Source of the DNA: Acanthornis magna
Taxonomy: Eukaryota; Chordata; Aves; Passeriformes; Acanthizidae
DNA length: 64,000 nt
Assembly (NCBI GenBank): GCA_036785705.1
Contig: JAWUZG010000070.1
Span: 4,475,001-4,539,000, forward strand
Direction: 5' to 3'
The notes under the pieces are model-generated. The model was not told the DNA's origin. It ran no database searches and saw nothing but the letters and a program-made list of their open reading frames with translations. The position numbers were made by a program, and so were the translations under genes. This document shows positions 28,301 through 41,110 of this stretch, piece by piece. The number at the start of each line of letters is the position of its first letter. The stretch's first letter is position 1.

Positions 28301-30461
28301 CCCGTGGGAATCTTTTTAGGGGTGTAAATTGAGATTCAGGTTGTTAAATTATTACTGAGAAAAGTGTGAGATGTTGCTTTTGCTGATGTAGTGGAATAAT
28401 GCAAGTACCAGTTTAAAATTTTACAAGTTCCTCTAGCTGGAGGATGAACTAATACATTGCCATCTCAGCAATCTAGCACACCCCACAAGTCTCTGTTCAC
28501 CTTGGGGATGTTTGCTTAGAAGTATTTTACTTTTCTGAGCTTTGGGAACATAGTAATGCACAGATACAAAAAGCGATACAAGGTATTCATGATGGGGGAG
28601 ATTTTCTAAGCTTCTCTTGACTCTTTGTATAGGAACTTTTTCTGCACAACTATGGCAAGGGAGATTTCCAAAGCAGCATATTTAAGTCTTGCTGCTGTTA
28701 GATATTAATGGTTGAATCCCCTGTGATGCTTTGAAAAGGTACACTTGTATGGATAATAAAGTAGTTAGTTTCCCTGTTCCCAGATTTTTTTTTGAGGAAG
28801 AGAACTACAAAAGCATTGCTTCCCATTAGATGGAAACAAAGCCCACATATCAGACTTCCTTCCTTCCAAATGGACCTGGAATGCCAGAATCCCAGTTGAT
28901 AAAACTGGATTTCAGTGAAGTCAGAGGGGAACATGAAATCATCGAAGGAACAGACCGCATAGAAACCCTACAGCACAAATTAAGGAAAGGTTCTTATCTG
29001 TCCCAGACTAAGTGGTTGGGGCCTACTGTTTTATATATCAGATATCCCCTTGCTGCTCAGAGAATCTTGAGTGAAGTAAATTTGTGCCAGAAATAATTTA
29101 TCCTTGTATGTGTTTATGTGTCCATAGATCACAGGGTGGCTGTCCTCCTATCCACTGCAAGCATCACCCGATTTAAAGAGGGTGCTTATGCATCTGTGCT
29201 GAAATACAAAGTGTTTGCAGAGTTAGATGCTTACTCCTCTTTATTGGGTCACATGTGGGTGAGGGTTCTCTCGAGTGCTCCATTATTTTGGAAGTCAGTT
29301 TAATGGCTGCACACTGTAAAAGTTAAAGCAATTATATGTAATGCACGATGAACAATATGACTTCCAAATGTTCACATGTAATGCTTGTCAGATTTCAGTT
29401 GGAAAACAAAACAAACTCTCAAGGTTGCAGTCTGCTCTTTAGAAGAGCCACATGTTGTAACCTCAGGACCTCAAAATATCAGCTGTTTTCTGTGCATGAT
29501 GAGAGCAGTGGAATCTATGCCATATTCTGTCCTTTATTTCCTGGAATCTGGCTGCAGTAATGATCAGATGTGTGCTTCCGCCAAATGCAGTTGGCGTTTG
29601 ATCCACATTCAGATCAGTGAATTGATCTGTGGTTTTTTTTCCCTCGTGGCATATTTCATTGTGACATAATTTTTGTGCGGGGTGTAACAAAGATAGATAT
29701 GTAAATAGGGAATGAAATTTTCTAAAATTCATCTGTGGTTGCTCTTATATTACTTTTAGGTGACATGAAACTATCTACAGACACCAAATGAGGTCAAGGA
29801 CCATTGTACTCTCATACTGGAAGATGTAGCCTTTTGTGAAGCATTTAAAATCAAAATACTCCGGACACATAAAGATGCAGATTTACACCTCCCTAGAAAG
29901 ACAAGCAGAAGCAACCATTCACTGTTGCAGGAGCATGTTGCCTTTGTCAGAAGAACCTCTTGAGGAGCCCAGGTATTCTCATTTCAATCCTTCAGCACAG
30001 ATTCCATTTTCCACATGTATTTCCTATCCTTTTTTATGTGTGCCTGTTTCTGCTGTTCTTATCCACTGCCAGTGCCTTCTTTACTATACAGTGCATTAAT
30101 TTTTTTAAATTATCAGACCATAGATGTTTACTCGTAGTAAACTGAGCCTGAACCATTCAGGAACTGCTCCCCTGTCTCTTCTGGCTCATCTTTCCCTTCT
30201 GAAGAGGCAATGGCACGCAGGAAGCAGGTGGGGCTAAAGGCAAGGATAGCAGCTGCCTTGACTGTCCAACACTGGTCTGTTTGTGTTGATGAGTTACATA
30301 CCAGTTCAGTCAAGGAAAAGTTCCAAATAAGTATCATTAAATATTAAAAGGACAATGGGAAAGCCTGGTTGAACCACTCAGATGTCTCCAGCTGGATGTC
30401 TTGGAATTATTCCTTTGCAGGTGAACCTATTTGTATGAGAAATATGCCCTCTGACCCTGAA

Positions 30462-30505
30462 GTTTTGAATTTTATCAAAATTCAAATTTTATCAAAATTC
30501 AAAAC
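30462..30505. repeat. 17-bp tandem duplication within a perfect 12-bp inverted repeat
   Basis: The unit ATTTTATCAAAATTCAA occurs twice without change (30,469-30,485 and 30,486-30,502). The flanks GTTTTGAATTTT (30,462-30,473) and AAAATTCAAAAC (30,494-30,505) are exact reverse complements, so the block can form a cruciform. It is probably a by-product of replication slippage. Confidence 0.85.
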
Positions 30506-33500
30506 TGTGATTCTGCTGAGGATTGCAATATTTCTTGAAAAGTTTACACGAAGGGTTGGATTTGTTTTTTTCTGCACCTGCAGAAATGTCATATTGTGTT
30601 CTGAAGCAAATCAGCTTCCTGGGAGCTTTACAAGTATTCAGGTTAGTTTCGTGTAAGTTCTGTGGGAATACTGCCATCAGATAAATAGAGCAACAATACT
30701 GAAAGAAATCACTTGAATATTATACTTGGAAACAAAACATTGTAAGTATTGAAATAAAATTGTATGTATGTAGTTTTATTTAATAGAGCATTATTGTGAT
30801 TATAGGTAAAGGTGTCCAACAGGGTGAAGCAAACGCTTGAAAGTATTTTTGTTTCCCTGTTTACTTATGGTGTGGTTGGTATAAATTGCTTTTGTTAATT
30901 TACTAACAAGGGTGGCAAGAGTCCAAGTACTGGGAGATTAATTTAAAAACTAGCTCAGAAGAATAAGACACAGGAGAACAATTTCAAGGTGTCTGACATG
31001 TATCAGCATTTTATTTCATTTCATTGTAACAAAAATTTTGCTCATGTATTCATAAAACACATTTGTTTGATTTCTATTTAAGTTCTTTTTGTTAAAACCT
31101 ATGGTAGGTCAGAATTAGGGCTGGCAATTTTCTTTGCTAATGACTTCAAATACACTTTTTTTTAAACCCAAGTAGATGCCTTTTTTAAAAAGGGCTGGAG
31201 GCTCTTCTAGCAGCATTAAGATGACACACAGATGACACGAGAAATGACACTTTAATTTCTATATCTGCATTTGTATTAAGAACTGTAATAAGGCTCAAAA
31301 GAATTATTTTTAAACTACTGCAAAATGTATTTAGTGTTCGTAGGCAAAAAATTACATATTTACATGGAGATAGGCTTTGTACCTCCATCTGAGTGTTATT
31401 TGTGAGATTTTTTTTAAAAATGCAGTGATTACAGAAATGTAACAGAACTTAAATCAGATTTTTTAAAAAACTATTTACTATAACTTAGGGTTTCCTGGTC
31501 AATCTTTCTTCGTTTTGGCAGGAAGGAAGGAACATGATGATCCTTTCTTCAAAGTAGGATTTTGCAGTTGTATAAGCTGGTTGCTTGCAGTCTGTATTTA
31601 AAAGTGGCCATCAGGATGGTAGGAGGATATGTCAGTGATCTTGGCATGAACCTCAGGGATCTGTGCATCAGGGACATCTCTGTGTAAAGCATTTGTGTTC
31701 TTGGACAGCTTGAAGACATTTTTGTACTACACAGTTATTTTACTGGAGATCTTCTAGCCACTTATGTCAGTTTAAAATAATCTGTAAAGAAGTCTCAAGC
31801 ATTGATTTCTGAAGTATTTTCCTAAAATAAGAAGAAATCTTTGACAGTAGCAGTATAGGAACAAGCTTTGAGGATTTCTCCCTCATGATGGGCACAGGGC
31901 TGTGTTTTCCATCTCATGCTTCTGAGCCCCAGCTAATGTTCATTCATGTCCCACAAGGGCCCCCAGACTCACAGCACAGAAAGAGCAAAGTAGGGACTAA
32001 ATGCATCAAAGGCCTTTTTGTGAAAATATGGACAATGCTATAACTAACCTTGTGTTAACCTACCGAAGAACAGAGGACAAGAATTCTCAATGCCAAAATA
32101 TAGAGAGATGTGTGAAAGGGAAAACTTATACAAAAGTAGGCAGAATGAATAAAACTATTTATCTTTAAGCCACACAAGTCATGGTAATTAAATTAGGTCA
32201 GGCTGGCTATAAAGCTACAAAAAGCAGGCTGTAACTAATTTAGAAAGAGACAGAGAAGACCTGAAAAGAAAACAGATTGACAGCCCCCAATTATTTTTTA
32301 TCTAATCAAGACAACAAAACTTGAGAAAGAGAAAAAGGCAAAAAAAGGGAAAAGAAAAAGAAATCTCATGTTGATTTATCAAGATTTTCTCTCTAACCAT
32401 TAGGATAGACAAAAGCATGTAGTCACATCTTTGATGTGTGAAGGTTTGCACATTGTTCTTAGTGGTAATGGGGGGTTACATGCATAATTTACCCTTGAGA
32501 AAAACCGAATAATTGAATACCTTTAAGTTCAGAAACTGGTGGAAACCCCAACAAAGAATAACATGATCAGATCTATATCATTCCAGCATCATTTCACTGA
32601 ATCTTTCTAGGCATCCGTATCATCTGCTGCTATGTGGAGAGAAATCCCAAATAAAAGAGACAATTAGACTTCCATTTAAAACCATTTTTTCATAAATTCA
32701 ACCTGCCAGTTTGTATTAAATGTCCTTTTTTTTGAAAATAGTTTCAAATACTTGCTTTGAATTTGAATGTGGCAGGTTGTATAGGGTGTGGGAAATACCA
32801 TTTTTGAAAGTTAAGAAGGAGAAGATCAAGATTTTATTTATAGCATGGATCCAGTCTCATTAAACAAGGTTTAAAATAATATTTCAGTTGATTTCTAGAA
32901 CAGTTTTCATTCTCCAAGTGATTAGAAAAATTAGTATTCTGAGGCTGTCTGAAGGGTGAAGGGGAGTGTGTGAACAAAAAGGGGGAAGGGCACAGACAAA
33001 AAGCCCAGCTTGGTTTGTGTTGGTGTTTAATAGCAAACAACCCTTTCCCACCCTGCTTCTCTTTTATGCCTGTTTTAGTTTTAAGGAACTTCGAAAGGTT
33101 TTCCAGCAGCAGATGACGCTCAGCCACTACATTCATCTGAAACAAGATATGAACTTTGCCCTAGGAAGAAAATATTTGAGGTTTCAATACAATTAAGGGT
33201 TGCAAATTCTCTGTGAAAATAGAAATTCCCTCCCATTTCTACCAATAGGTCCCTGAGGGTGAAGTTTTGACCCCAGTGAAGTCAATGGAACCTTCACTCT
33301 CTTTCGTTAACAGGAGAGGCATCCCTCATCACATCTTGCACTTGCAACAATGAAATGTGGAAAGAAAAAACTGTTTCCTTGGGGTATTGCCATTCGGTAA
33401 CACCTTTTCCAGACAATGAGCAAGTCTTAGGGAGGTGGTCAGAAAAGATACATGGAAAAGCACAAAGTCAGAAATGGGAGCAGGCAGAGGAACAGCAACA

Positions 33501-36500
33501 CTGAGCATTTCTCCTCTCCTGCAGGAGAATGTAATAGAGAGAGCATAAGCAGTCAGAGCTGGGTTGTCATTTTCAGGGCTGAACTGGCACCTCTAAGCAG
33601 GTTTGTTTCTGTTTGAGAGAAAATGAAGCTCTTGCCCTTTGACTTGAAGAACACTCAAAGCTCCTCAGCAATTGAAAGTCAGAATTGAGCAAAAAGTTGC
33701 AAAACTAATTAACAGAACCTCAGGGTATTGGCCCAGAATTTGGTCCACACACAAGCTTCCTTACTAAGGTCTTATTTAAGGAACCTTTTTGTGTGCTTAC
33801 TGTCTAAGTGAACACGGTCCAGCTCAGAATAGATCTGAGAAGGGCTGAAGAACTGTTACCAAATGCACAGTCTGCTAAAGATCGATAGCCAGAGCATAAT
33901 GTAGAACCAGCTTTTTAAAGATAAACCACACAACCAAGTCTGAACTCCCAAGATCTCAGTATAGTAATTTATTGCTCTGTGCACTGTTCACATGCAGCCA
34001 GTATGAACCAAGGGACTGAATTAAACCTGCTGAGTTTTAACAGATTTGCTTTTACTTCATTTTTATTGTATATAGGTAAAAGGAGGCCTGCCAGCCTACC
34101 ATAGATACAGGATTCACGGGATTTGGACTATATCATCTTATGTTTTACTGTGTTTCTTTAAAAATATTTAACTAGAAGCTGTAGTTTCTATTTTTTTTTT
34201 TCTGTTTTAGGCTTAAGATAAATTGGAGGTGGCCCAAAGCAGTGGAAGAGCAACAGCCTTTAGAAGCCCTCTCCAAAATTAGAGTTTGTGAAATACTTTG
34301 CAACATCTGCATGAACAGTACTGCATCAACCTTCCAGCTGCCTGGTTGAAAAGAGTGTCCTTTAATCTAAACCATGATCCTTGGGATTTCTTAATGTAAT
34401 TAATTTTCTTTTTATATTTTGCCAATGAGAAACTGTCTAGTGGTCCTTACCTCTGAGCCCTTTCCACTAACTGTTTCTTTTTTTTTTCCTGGCACGATGG
34501 TGTACATTTTCATTGCACGGGGATCTCCTCAAACAAAGGAAAATTATGAAACTGTCAGATCAGATTTCATATATTGCTCTTGGCATTGCACTCACTAGAC
34601 CTGGTACACAGTGAATTTTGAAAGCCTCTGATCTTTTATAACAATTTCCAGTCTTAAACATACATTTAGAAGTTCCTCATCTGCAGTCACTGGGAATATG
34701 ACTTTGAAAGCTGAGGTAATTTGGATATTTTCTTTCTGTAAAGACATAGAGAGTGATCCATTACACCCATAAATCATTTCCAATGTTTCATTATTCTTTC
34801 TGCTATACTTCTTATTGTTTTATTAAGACTCTGGATTTATTTCTTTCACATTTGGTTTTTTTTTTCTCTTTCCTGCTAGGGATATATGATGCTTTAAAAT
34901 GAAGGTGTTTAGATGTGCCTGTGGGAATGAACAGCGACAGCGAGTTCAGAGTGGTGAGCTCTGCTAGGTCTTCTGTTACCATAAAACAGACACATCAGGG
35001 ACACAGAATCCTTTCCCTCCTCCCAAGCTGCTGTGCCAGACTGAAAGCCTAATGACCAGGCATTAGCACCTCAGTTATTAACCAGCCTCTGGGCTGGGAG
35101 AAGTGGGATTTCTCCTCACTACTGTGTTCCTTCTCAGTTCAGGGAAATCAAGCAAACTGAAGATACGCTGACCTTTTGAGACTTAGCCAGAAGATCCCTT
35201 GACACAAAATCCTGTAAGTGTATTTGTACAGTGATTCCCTTGGCCAATTCAAAGGGCCATACAGAGGATTCCTAGAGCTGAAAGCACAAGCCATAACTAC
35301 AGTCTAAATAAAGTGAAAATGCTGAACTTAGCAGAGAACACAGACAGCAATTCCATGTTACTTGTGGGATTGTAACTCAGCAGTTGCTTCAGAGATCAAT
35401 CACATACAGCTGCTTTGGGAAAGAAGAATAAGTTTTCTGGAACAACTGGCAGAGATAACTGGCAGGTTATTCAGATGTCTTTTCTGAATGCCAAGAAAAC
35501 AAAAGCATAACTATCTTTAATGCTTGTGTTATAAAAAACTTGCATCCACTTCCGAATCCCTTCCCACCTTTCCTTCACTCATATGAACTCTTTAAACAGG
35601 GAGCTACGTTATAAATCTCTCAAAGACTTCTGATTGCACTTTTCTCATCTGTACAATTCACAGACAAGTCAGAATATCTGTGTAGCTTTGTTACAAATAC
35701 AGTAGACTTTTAGTGATTGCTGCTGCCACTGTTTCAAAACCCATTCCTTAGTAGCCTTTTCATCCTGACTAGATTAGTAACTTTCTTAGAAGGATTATTT
35801 TTATCGTGTTTTTCAATTCCTTTCCATTTTTCTTGGCCACCTACTTGACTGCATAGCCTACCGCTCAGGTTCCATCTGCTTTCCAGAGTTCAGATGCAAG
35901 TCCTTCCTTGTCTCCATACCAAGTGTTGGTCTCCTACCCCAGCATTTCTTTTGACTGATCCTGTTAGCAGCTCATAGCCTGGTATTTTTCAGTTTCAGAT
36001 GGTATATTCAGCTGGCATATTGTATTTCAATGTAGCCACTTTCATTAATGTTTAGAACTTTGTACATGATCCTGAAACAGTGAGTAGAGTTTCCTTCACT
36101 TTTTGTCTTCATCATGATGAGCTTTTCTACCCCTATTCATTGTTTGGTTTATTTTAAATCAGATGGCTGTTTCTTCTCTCCACACTGAAACACTATTCTA
36201 CATCAGCAAGAGCAGGTCAGTGTTAAGTCTTGCAAGTTCAAGAGCTTCTCCAGCCCAACGGTATACCAAAAGTATGGCTGGGTTGAGTTGGGACATTATA
36301 TATTGGGAATAAATCCTCGTGGGTTCTCTTAAGAAGAGACTCTGATAGTCTCTTTCTTATTTTAGAGAAATTCCAAATTTAGCTCAGCTGTTTTTCCTCC
36401 ACTGGAAAGATATGTGTCTCTGAGAAAAGGACACTAAAACATTTTTCCATAATCAGGTTTGTGGATAATATTGCCTTCACTGGTCTTAACAACAAGCTTA

Positions 36501-37630
36501 GAGAGGCCATTGCCTAGAGAAACTCTGCAACTCATTAGCTAGTTTTATCTTTCCTTCAAAAAAAGAAAAAAAAATCTGATTGATATGCCCATCCAATGCT
36601 TTCTGAAAAGAAACAACTCTGCAGCCAGACCATTCCTTCCCTCACAACAAAGCCAAAGAGAACTCATGCATTAACTTTTTTGATTTTCAAAGAAGAAAGC
36701 CTGTAATTTAACTAAGAAATGGTTTTAGATCTAGAAAATGGGATATTTTTCACTTTTGGAGACAAAAAATCAGAGCACCAAAGAAAGGACAGTGCACAGA
36801 AATATTGGCAAGTTTATCAGTGAGTGTAATGTGGAGGAAAGTAGTAATTATTTAATGAAAAGGAAGTGTTTTAGGGCAGGATTCAGGTGTTTAACAGAAC
36901 CCTAAGCTTTGCTCTAAGTGATGTGGGCAGAAAATCTGTGAGGTTTGCTCAGAGTGGTTAACCTTGTCACCATGCACATCAGGGAAGCTGCTGCACAGCA
37001 CCAAGTTCAGGATGGAGATTATTGCACCACTTAACCTTATCCTCAGCTCAGGCCCTCCTCCATCCACTAACTGGCATTTGCTTTCCTCCCACTTCCAGAA
37101 GCCCCTGAGATGATCTGAAAATAAAAGGGCCTGTTGTGCTTCAAAGCCTTCAGCATGGATGGAGCTTTGATCTCCTGAAATTCAGCAAAGCAGCGCAGCC
37201 CAAGAGCAATGCAGCATTGCTGTGGAATGGCATAAGCAGCCCTGGATCTGAGACACCACTTCCTGTTGTCGGGACTTCTGTCATGGTATTGGCAGGTAAA
37301 GGCATAACTTCAAGTCCCAGAGAAGTAAGATTCTCACAAAATAACAAGCAAACTGAATTCTATTTTGTTTTTTAACATTTTGTTAAAGTGCTCCACCACA
37401 GTTTAGGAAAAGAAGGGAAAGAGTTACCCAAAGGATGAGCTAAACAACAAGGCACAGGGGAACATGTAGCCAGCACATGTTGCACTTGAACTATTTTCAG
37501 CTGGAGTATGGGCCTCAGGAGTATGGCATAGATTCCAGTCTCCTGATGGTGTCTTACTTTACTCTGGGAACCTCATAGAGAATTCTCTTAAGTGGACAGT
37601 GAAAGGGAAAAAAGCTTTTAGGTAAAATAA

Positions 37631-37674
37631 TGCTTTGCTTTGCTTTGCTTTGCTTTGCTTTGCTTTGCTTTGCT
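37631..37674. repeat. (TGCTT)n pentanucleotide microsatellite
   Basis: Eight complete TGCTT units and a partial ninth without interruption. Likely length-polymorphic between individuals. Confidence 0.95.
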
Positions 37675-38430
37675 AGTTTAAGACATTTTATCACTAGAGG
37701 TGGTCTTTAATATGCTCCTTAAGCCATAACTCCTGGGACCACCTCATTCCTTATACCTCTTCCTCTGAGCAGGAATGTTGCAGCAGAGCGCAGCTCAGCA
37801 CTACATGCTCCATTAAAGGAGCTTATATAGCATCCTATAGGCCTGGGGGTCCAGTGGGAAACTTTGGCAGACACAAAAATACTTTGCAAAACTGTGGGAA
37901 TGCCGATGACCTGACAATGATTTATATTATTGCATTAGAAAAATAAATAGTATGGCAGAACCTGTCAGGATGGATAAAACAAAGATTTGCCAGTAACTGT
38001 GCTGTGCAGCTTTCCAAACCACTAATGTGCTGGTTAGCCCAGGCCCCTATTTCATCCAAACCCTCATAAAAATTTATTGCAGATGGGTACTAAGAACCTT
38101 CAGGAAAATCCTCTGCTGTTTCAACACCATCTCTGCCTTATGATAGTCTCACTGTAACTTTTTTCCCCTCCCCCAGCAGACGAGGTTTTCTCCAGCCCAA
38201 CATGGTTTAATCTTCTCTTACAAATGGCAAAGAAAAGAATTTATTGGCGTATCTGGGATAGCCAAGGGATGAAGTACCAGAAAGCTGTGCATGAACAAGA
38301 GAGACTTAAATCACACTTGGGACTGCAGGCACAGTTTCAGCTGCCGTGCAGGGCCCTGACGTGTTCTCAGCCCAGGTATTATTTTGCTCTGAGGGCTAAC
38401 TAACTGCCCCATACATCAGATCAAGACAGT
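37675..38430. other. non-coding stretch, nothing recognised
   Basis: No repeats, frames or motifs that I could assign. GC content begins to rise towards the GC-rich patch that follows. Confidence 0.5.
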
Positions 38431-38435
38431 TTTGT

Positions 38436-38960
38436 GTGATTTGGCTTCTCCTCTGCTGTGTGTTCATCAATACATCAGAAAGCCAACCTGGGCAGCAGTC
38501 TGATTTGGAGCTGCCTGAAGGCTGGAGCAGTGCAATGGCACGCTGGGGACCAGGACTGGGCATGTGCCACATCCTTTTGTACCCCTCACAGAGCAGAAAG
38601 GCTCAGCTCCCAGCTCCAGCTGGACACGCCGTGCCGATAAATCTGCTCTCCCAGAGCCAGTCCCAGCAAGACCTGGCACTGGGAGCTGTGCACCATGAAT
38701 ATGTTCCCAGCCAGCCCGGGGAGCTGCAGCCACCACCATCCAGGGCAGCCTGCCTGCCCCACCGTGCCGGCAGCCCGGGGGCAGGAGCTGAGCAGAGGGG
38801 AGCGGTGCCAGGGCCCGCGGCAGCTCCGGGGGCTGGAGGGAACAAAGAGAGCTGGTGAGTGGCCTGTGCTGCTCTGCACTCGCGTGCCGTGTCCCAGCTT
38901 GACACAACACAACGGCAGCCCTGACTGGGAACAAACCCCAGCCCAGCTCTGAGGGAGATA
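38436..38960. other. isolated GC-rich patch with donor-like site; possible non-coding first exon
   Basis: This 0.5 kb patch is far richer in G+C than the surrounding DNA and contains several CpGs between about 38,700 and 38,900. A strong splice-donor consensus, CTG followed by GTGAGT, has its boundary after 38,854. Overlapping frames on both strands (140 codons plus, 192 codons minus) arise from low stop-codon density in GC-rich DNA and show no family. It could be a small promoter with the first exon of a long non-coding RNA, or a decayed CpG island. RNA evidence is required. Confidence 0.3.
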
Positions 38961-40865
38961 AGCCATGCCTTATCTGATGATGTGCAGGCGGTAGCTTAGA
39001 GAGATGTGCTCCCAAAGCCCCGTGTCTCTTTGACCCTGACACCACTACCTGCCTATGTTAACACTTAGAGATGACCAGTCTAAACCTTTCTGATCTCAAC
39101 AGGCTGCACAGATTCAGGATGGGCACCTGAGCAGTTCATTTGCAGAGCCCAGCCAGATGTATATCATCATCTGTCATCACAGAGCTAGGAGGTAAAGATT
39201 GACAGGGTAATTTAGTCTGGGATAACATGGAAAGTAAGGCTTTTTAAACATGGGGAAAAAAACATGACAAGCACGTACAAGCATTTTGAGAACTGACTGG
39301 CATTCCATAATGAATAGCATGAGAATAGATTTTCCTACTAAAATATTGAAAAGTATAAAATCTCCTTGTTTAATAGCAAGCAATAGGATAAATGCAAAAG
39401 TTAACCAAGTATCAGTTATACATGTCCTGAATCAAGACTGAATGCGTAGAGACGTGTTAGCATGACTTTAATATTATAACCATTTTCATTCATGAAGAGA
39501 TTACAGATACAATGAGATAATCTCTGATCTCAAAGAAGAACACTTTTTGCTGTGTTATTGAGGTACAAATGTAAATAAGTTTTACATTGCCTATGAAGGG
39601 TGTTCTGTGCCTTCCTGGCAACAGTAGGTTAAAGCTTGAGATAACCACTTCAGACTGCCTACTTCAGTATTTTCCCCCTTCACAGTTGTTAAAACTTTAT
39701 AGAGCCTCAAAACATATCCAGATGGACAGTAACTGTGACTGCCACTTATGAAACCAGTATAATCTAGCACAATACGCAAAGAAGGGTAAGGAAGGAAAAC
39801 AAGTTCTGAATAGAGGACCTCCTTGGAATATTGGATCAGCCATCAGACACACCAATTCTGTTTAGACAGGCCTGTTATACACACCCAAATGTTCTGCAAA
39901 ACAAAGCACACCCCCATCCTTTCACCACTGCAGCTCCAAAACACTTCTGCCCAAGGGTGGTCTTCACCCTGCCTGAGGCACTGTTTGTGCCTACATCTTT
40001 ATTCACATACTCAAGCATTGGTTTCCATAGTTTTTTGGCAAAGCTGAGACACATTAACCATGTTCTTCCTCTGAAAGGGATATCATATCTTGGCCATTTT
40101 ACTTAGATTTAATTTCTTCAAATATGCAATAGAAAAATATGAACAAATACATCACTTATCATTGTTCTGCCACCCGTGGATTTCCCCACCCAAGGCTGCT
40201 TGTGTGATGGCAGGATTACCATAAATAACATTTCCATAGCAGAGAACCTGGTCAAGAGAAAAGTATTGAAATGATTTGAAATTGTTCTCTCGTGGGATAA
40301 TGTCTGCTAAACACAATGTAAAGCAATATATAGTGATTTCTTTGGATTTTTGTGCTGTACATATTTTTTTGCATACAGTATGCATGTATCACAATAGGGT
40401 GATTAGGTAATGAAGCCATGATAATAAGAAAAAGTCCCAAACCTTGGCAGATTGATAGCAACTAAATCTGTGGCTTCATTCCTCACTCCCACTGGCATGG
40501 GTGCTTAACTTCAGTTAACTCCAGCACTGATTCCTACTTACTCATGTGTTGGCAGAGACGGATCTCAGTGCAGTAAGCATTCTCAATCACTTCTTTATTT
40601 GTCACATTTCACAAATTGCCAAACAATTAAAAAAATTGTTTGGGAAATTGCAGTTTTAATTTGTAATATTTCATCCCCTTTCCTGCCTTCTTCCCTTTCA
40701 GTTCATGGTAGTCAAATTCCCTGTTAAAACACTGATGCAACTGTTCAGTTCCATACTTGCTGCTGAGGGTGAGAGTGTTTGGAAAATACATCGTGCTTGC
40801 CACATGGGAGTAGTGATGTTTTAGTTTGCTGTTTTGCAGAAAACATTGTATGCCATATGTCTCAA
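38961..40865. other. non-coding stretch, nothing recognised
   Basis: AT-rich sequence without assignable features. Confidence 0.5.
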
Positions 40866-40869
40866 CAGA

Positions 40870-41110
40870 CCCTGCTCCTCTTTTTCAAGAAACTGGCTAA
40901 GGGAGCTATGATTATTTAATTTGGTCTTTTTGCATCATGATTAGCGATTGGCATGTGAATTATTTAATTAAGCTGTGAATATTGTTGTGTATTGCTAAGT
41001 TACACAAATCCTGTGTCATTCAGCTCTTTATGATGAACAAAATCAACAGTACAAAAAAGCTAATTAAAAGCTAAATAATCTTGGAGTCTTTTGACCAGCT
41101 GTAATATATC
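40870..41110. promoter_or_regulatory. candidate homeodomain-rich regulatory block
   Basis: TTAATTAA at 40,964-40,971, TAATTAA at 41,061-41,067 and several ATGATTA or ATTATTTAAT cores fall within about 200 bases, with no competing reading frame. The density and arrangement resemble developmental enhancers. AT-rich background makes chance occurrence plausible. Confidence 0.3.

Larger units (their letters stand above)
15201..37630. other. long AT-rich non-coding stretch, no gene seen
   Basis: About 22 kb without a convincing exon, RNA gene or complete mobile element. Small tandem duplications occur at 16,309-16,360 and 30,469-30,502, and poly-T or poly-A runs are frequent. Frames such as 28,830-29,096 and 33,061-33,196 have no recognisable family and are probably chance. 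Segments such as 23,400-23,500 contain several ATTA cores and could be further regulatory DNA, but I cannot support that. Confidence 0.55.

Noticed and set aside
33038..33196. Pyrimidine tract plus TTTTAG followed by an open frame, as an exon
   Set aside because: The candidate peptide is unrecognised, short and ends at a stop without a donor. The minus strand is open over the same bases.
38467..39045. 192-codon minus-strand frame and overlapping 140-codon plus-strand frame
   Set aside because: The two strands are equally open over the GC-rich patch and neither shows a recognisable domain or splice structure.
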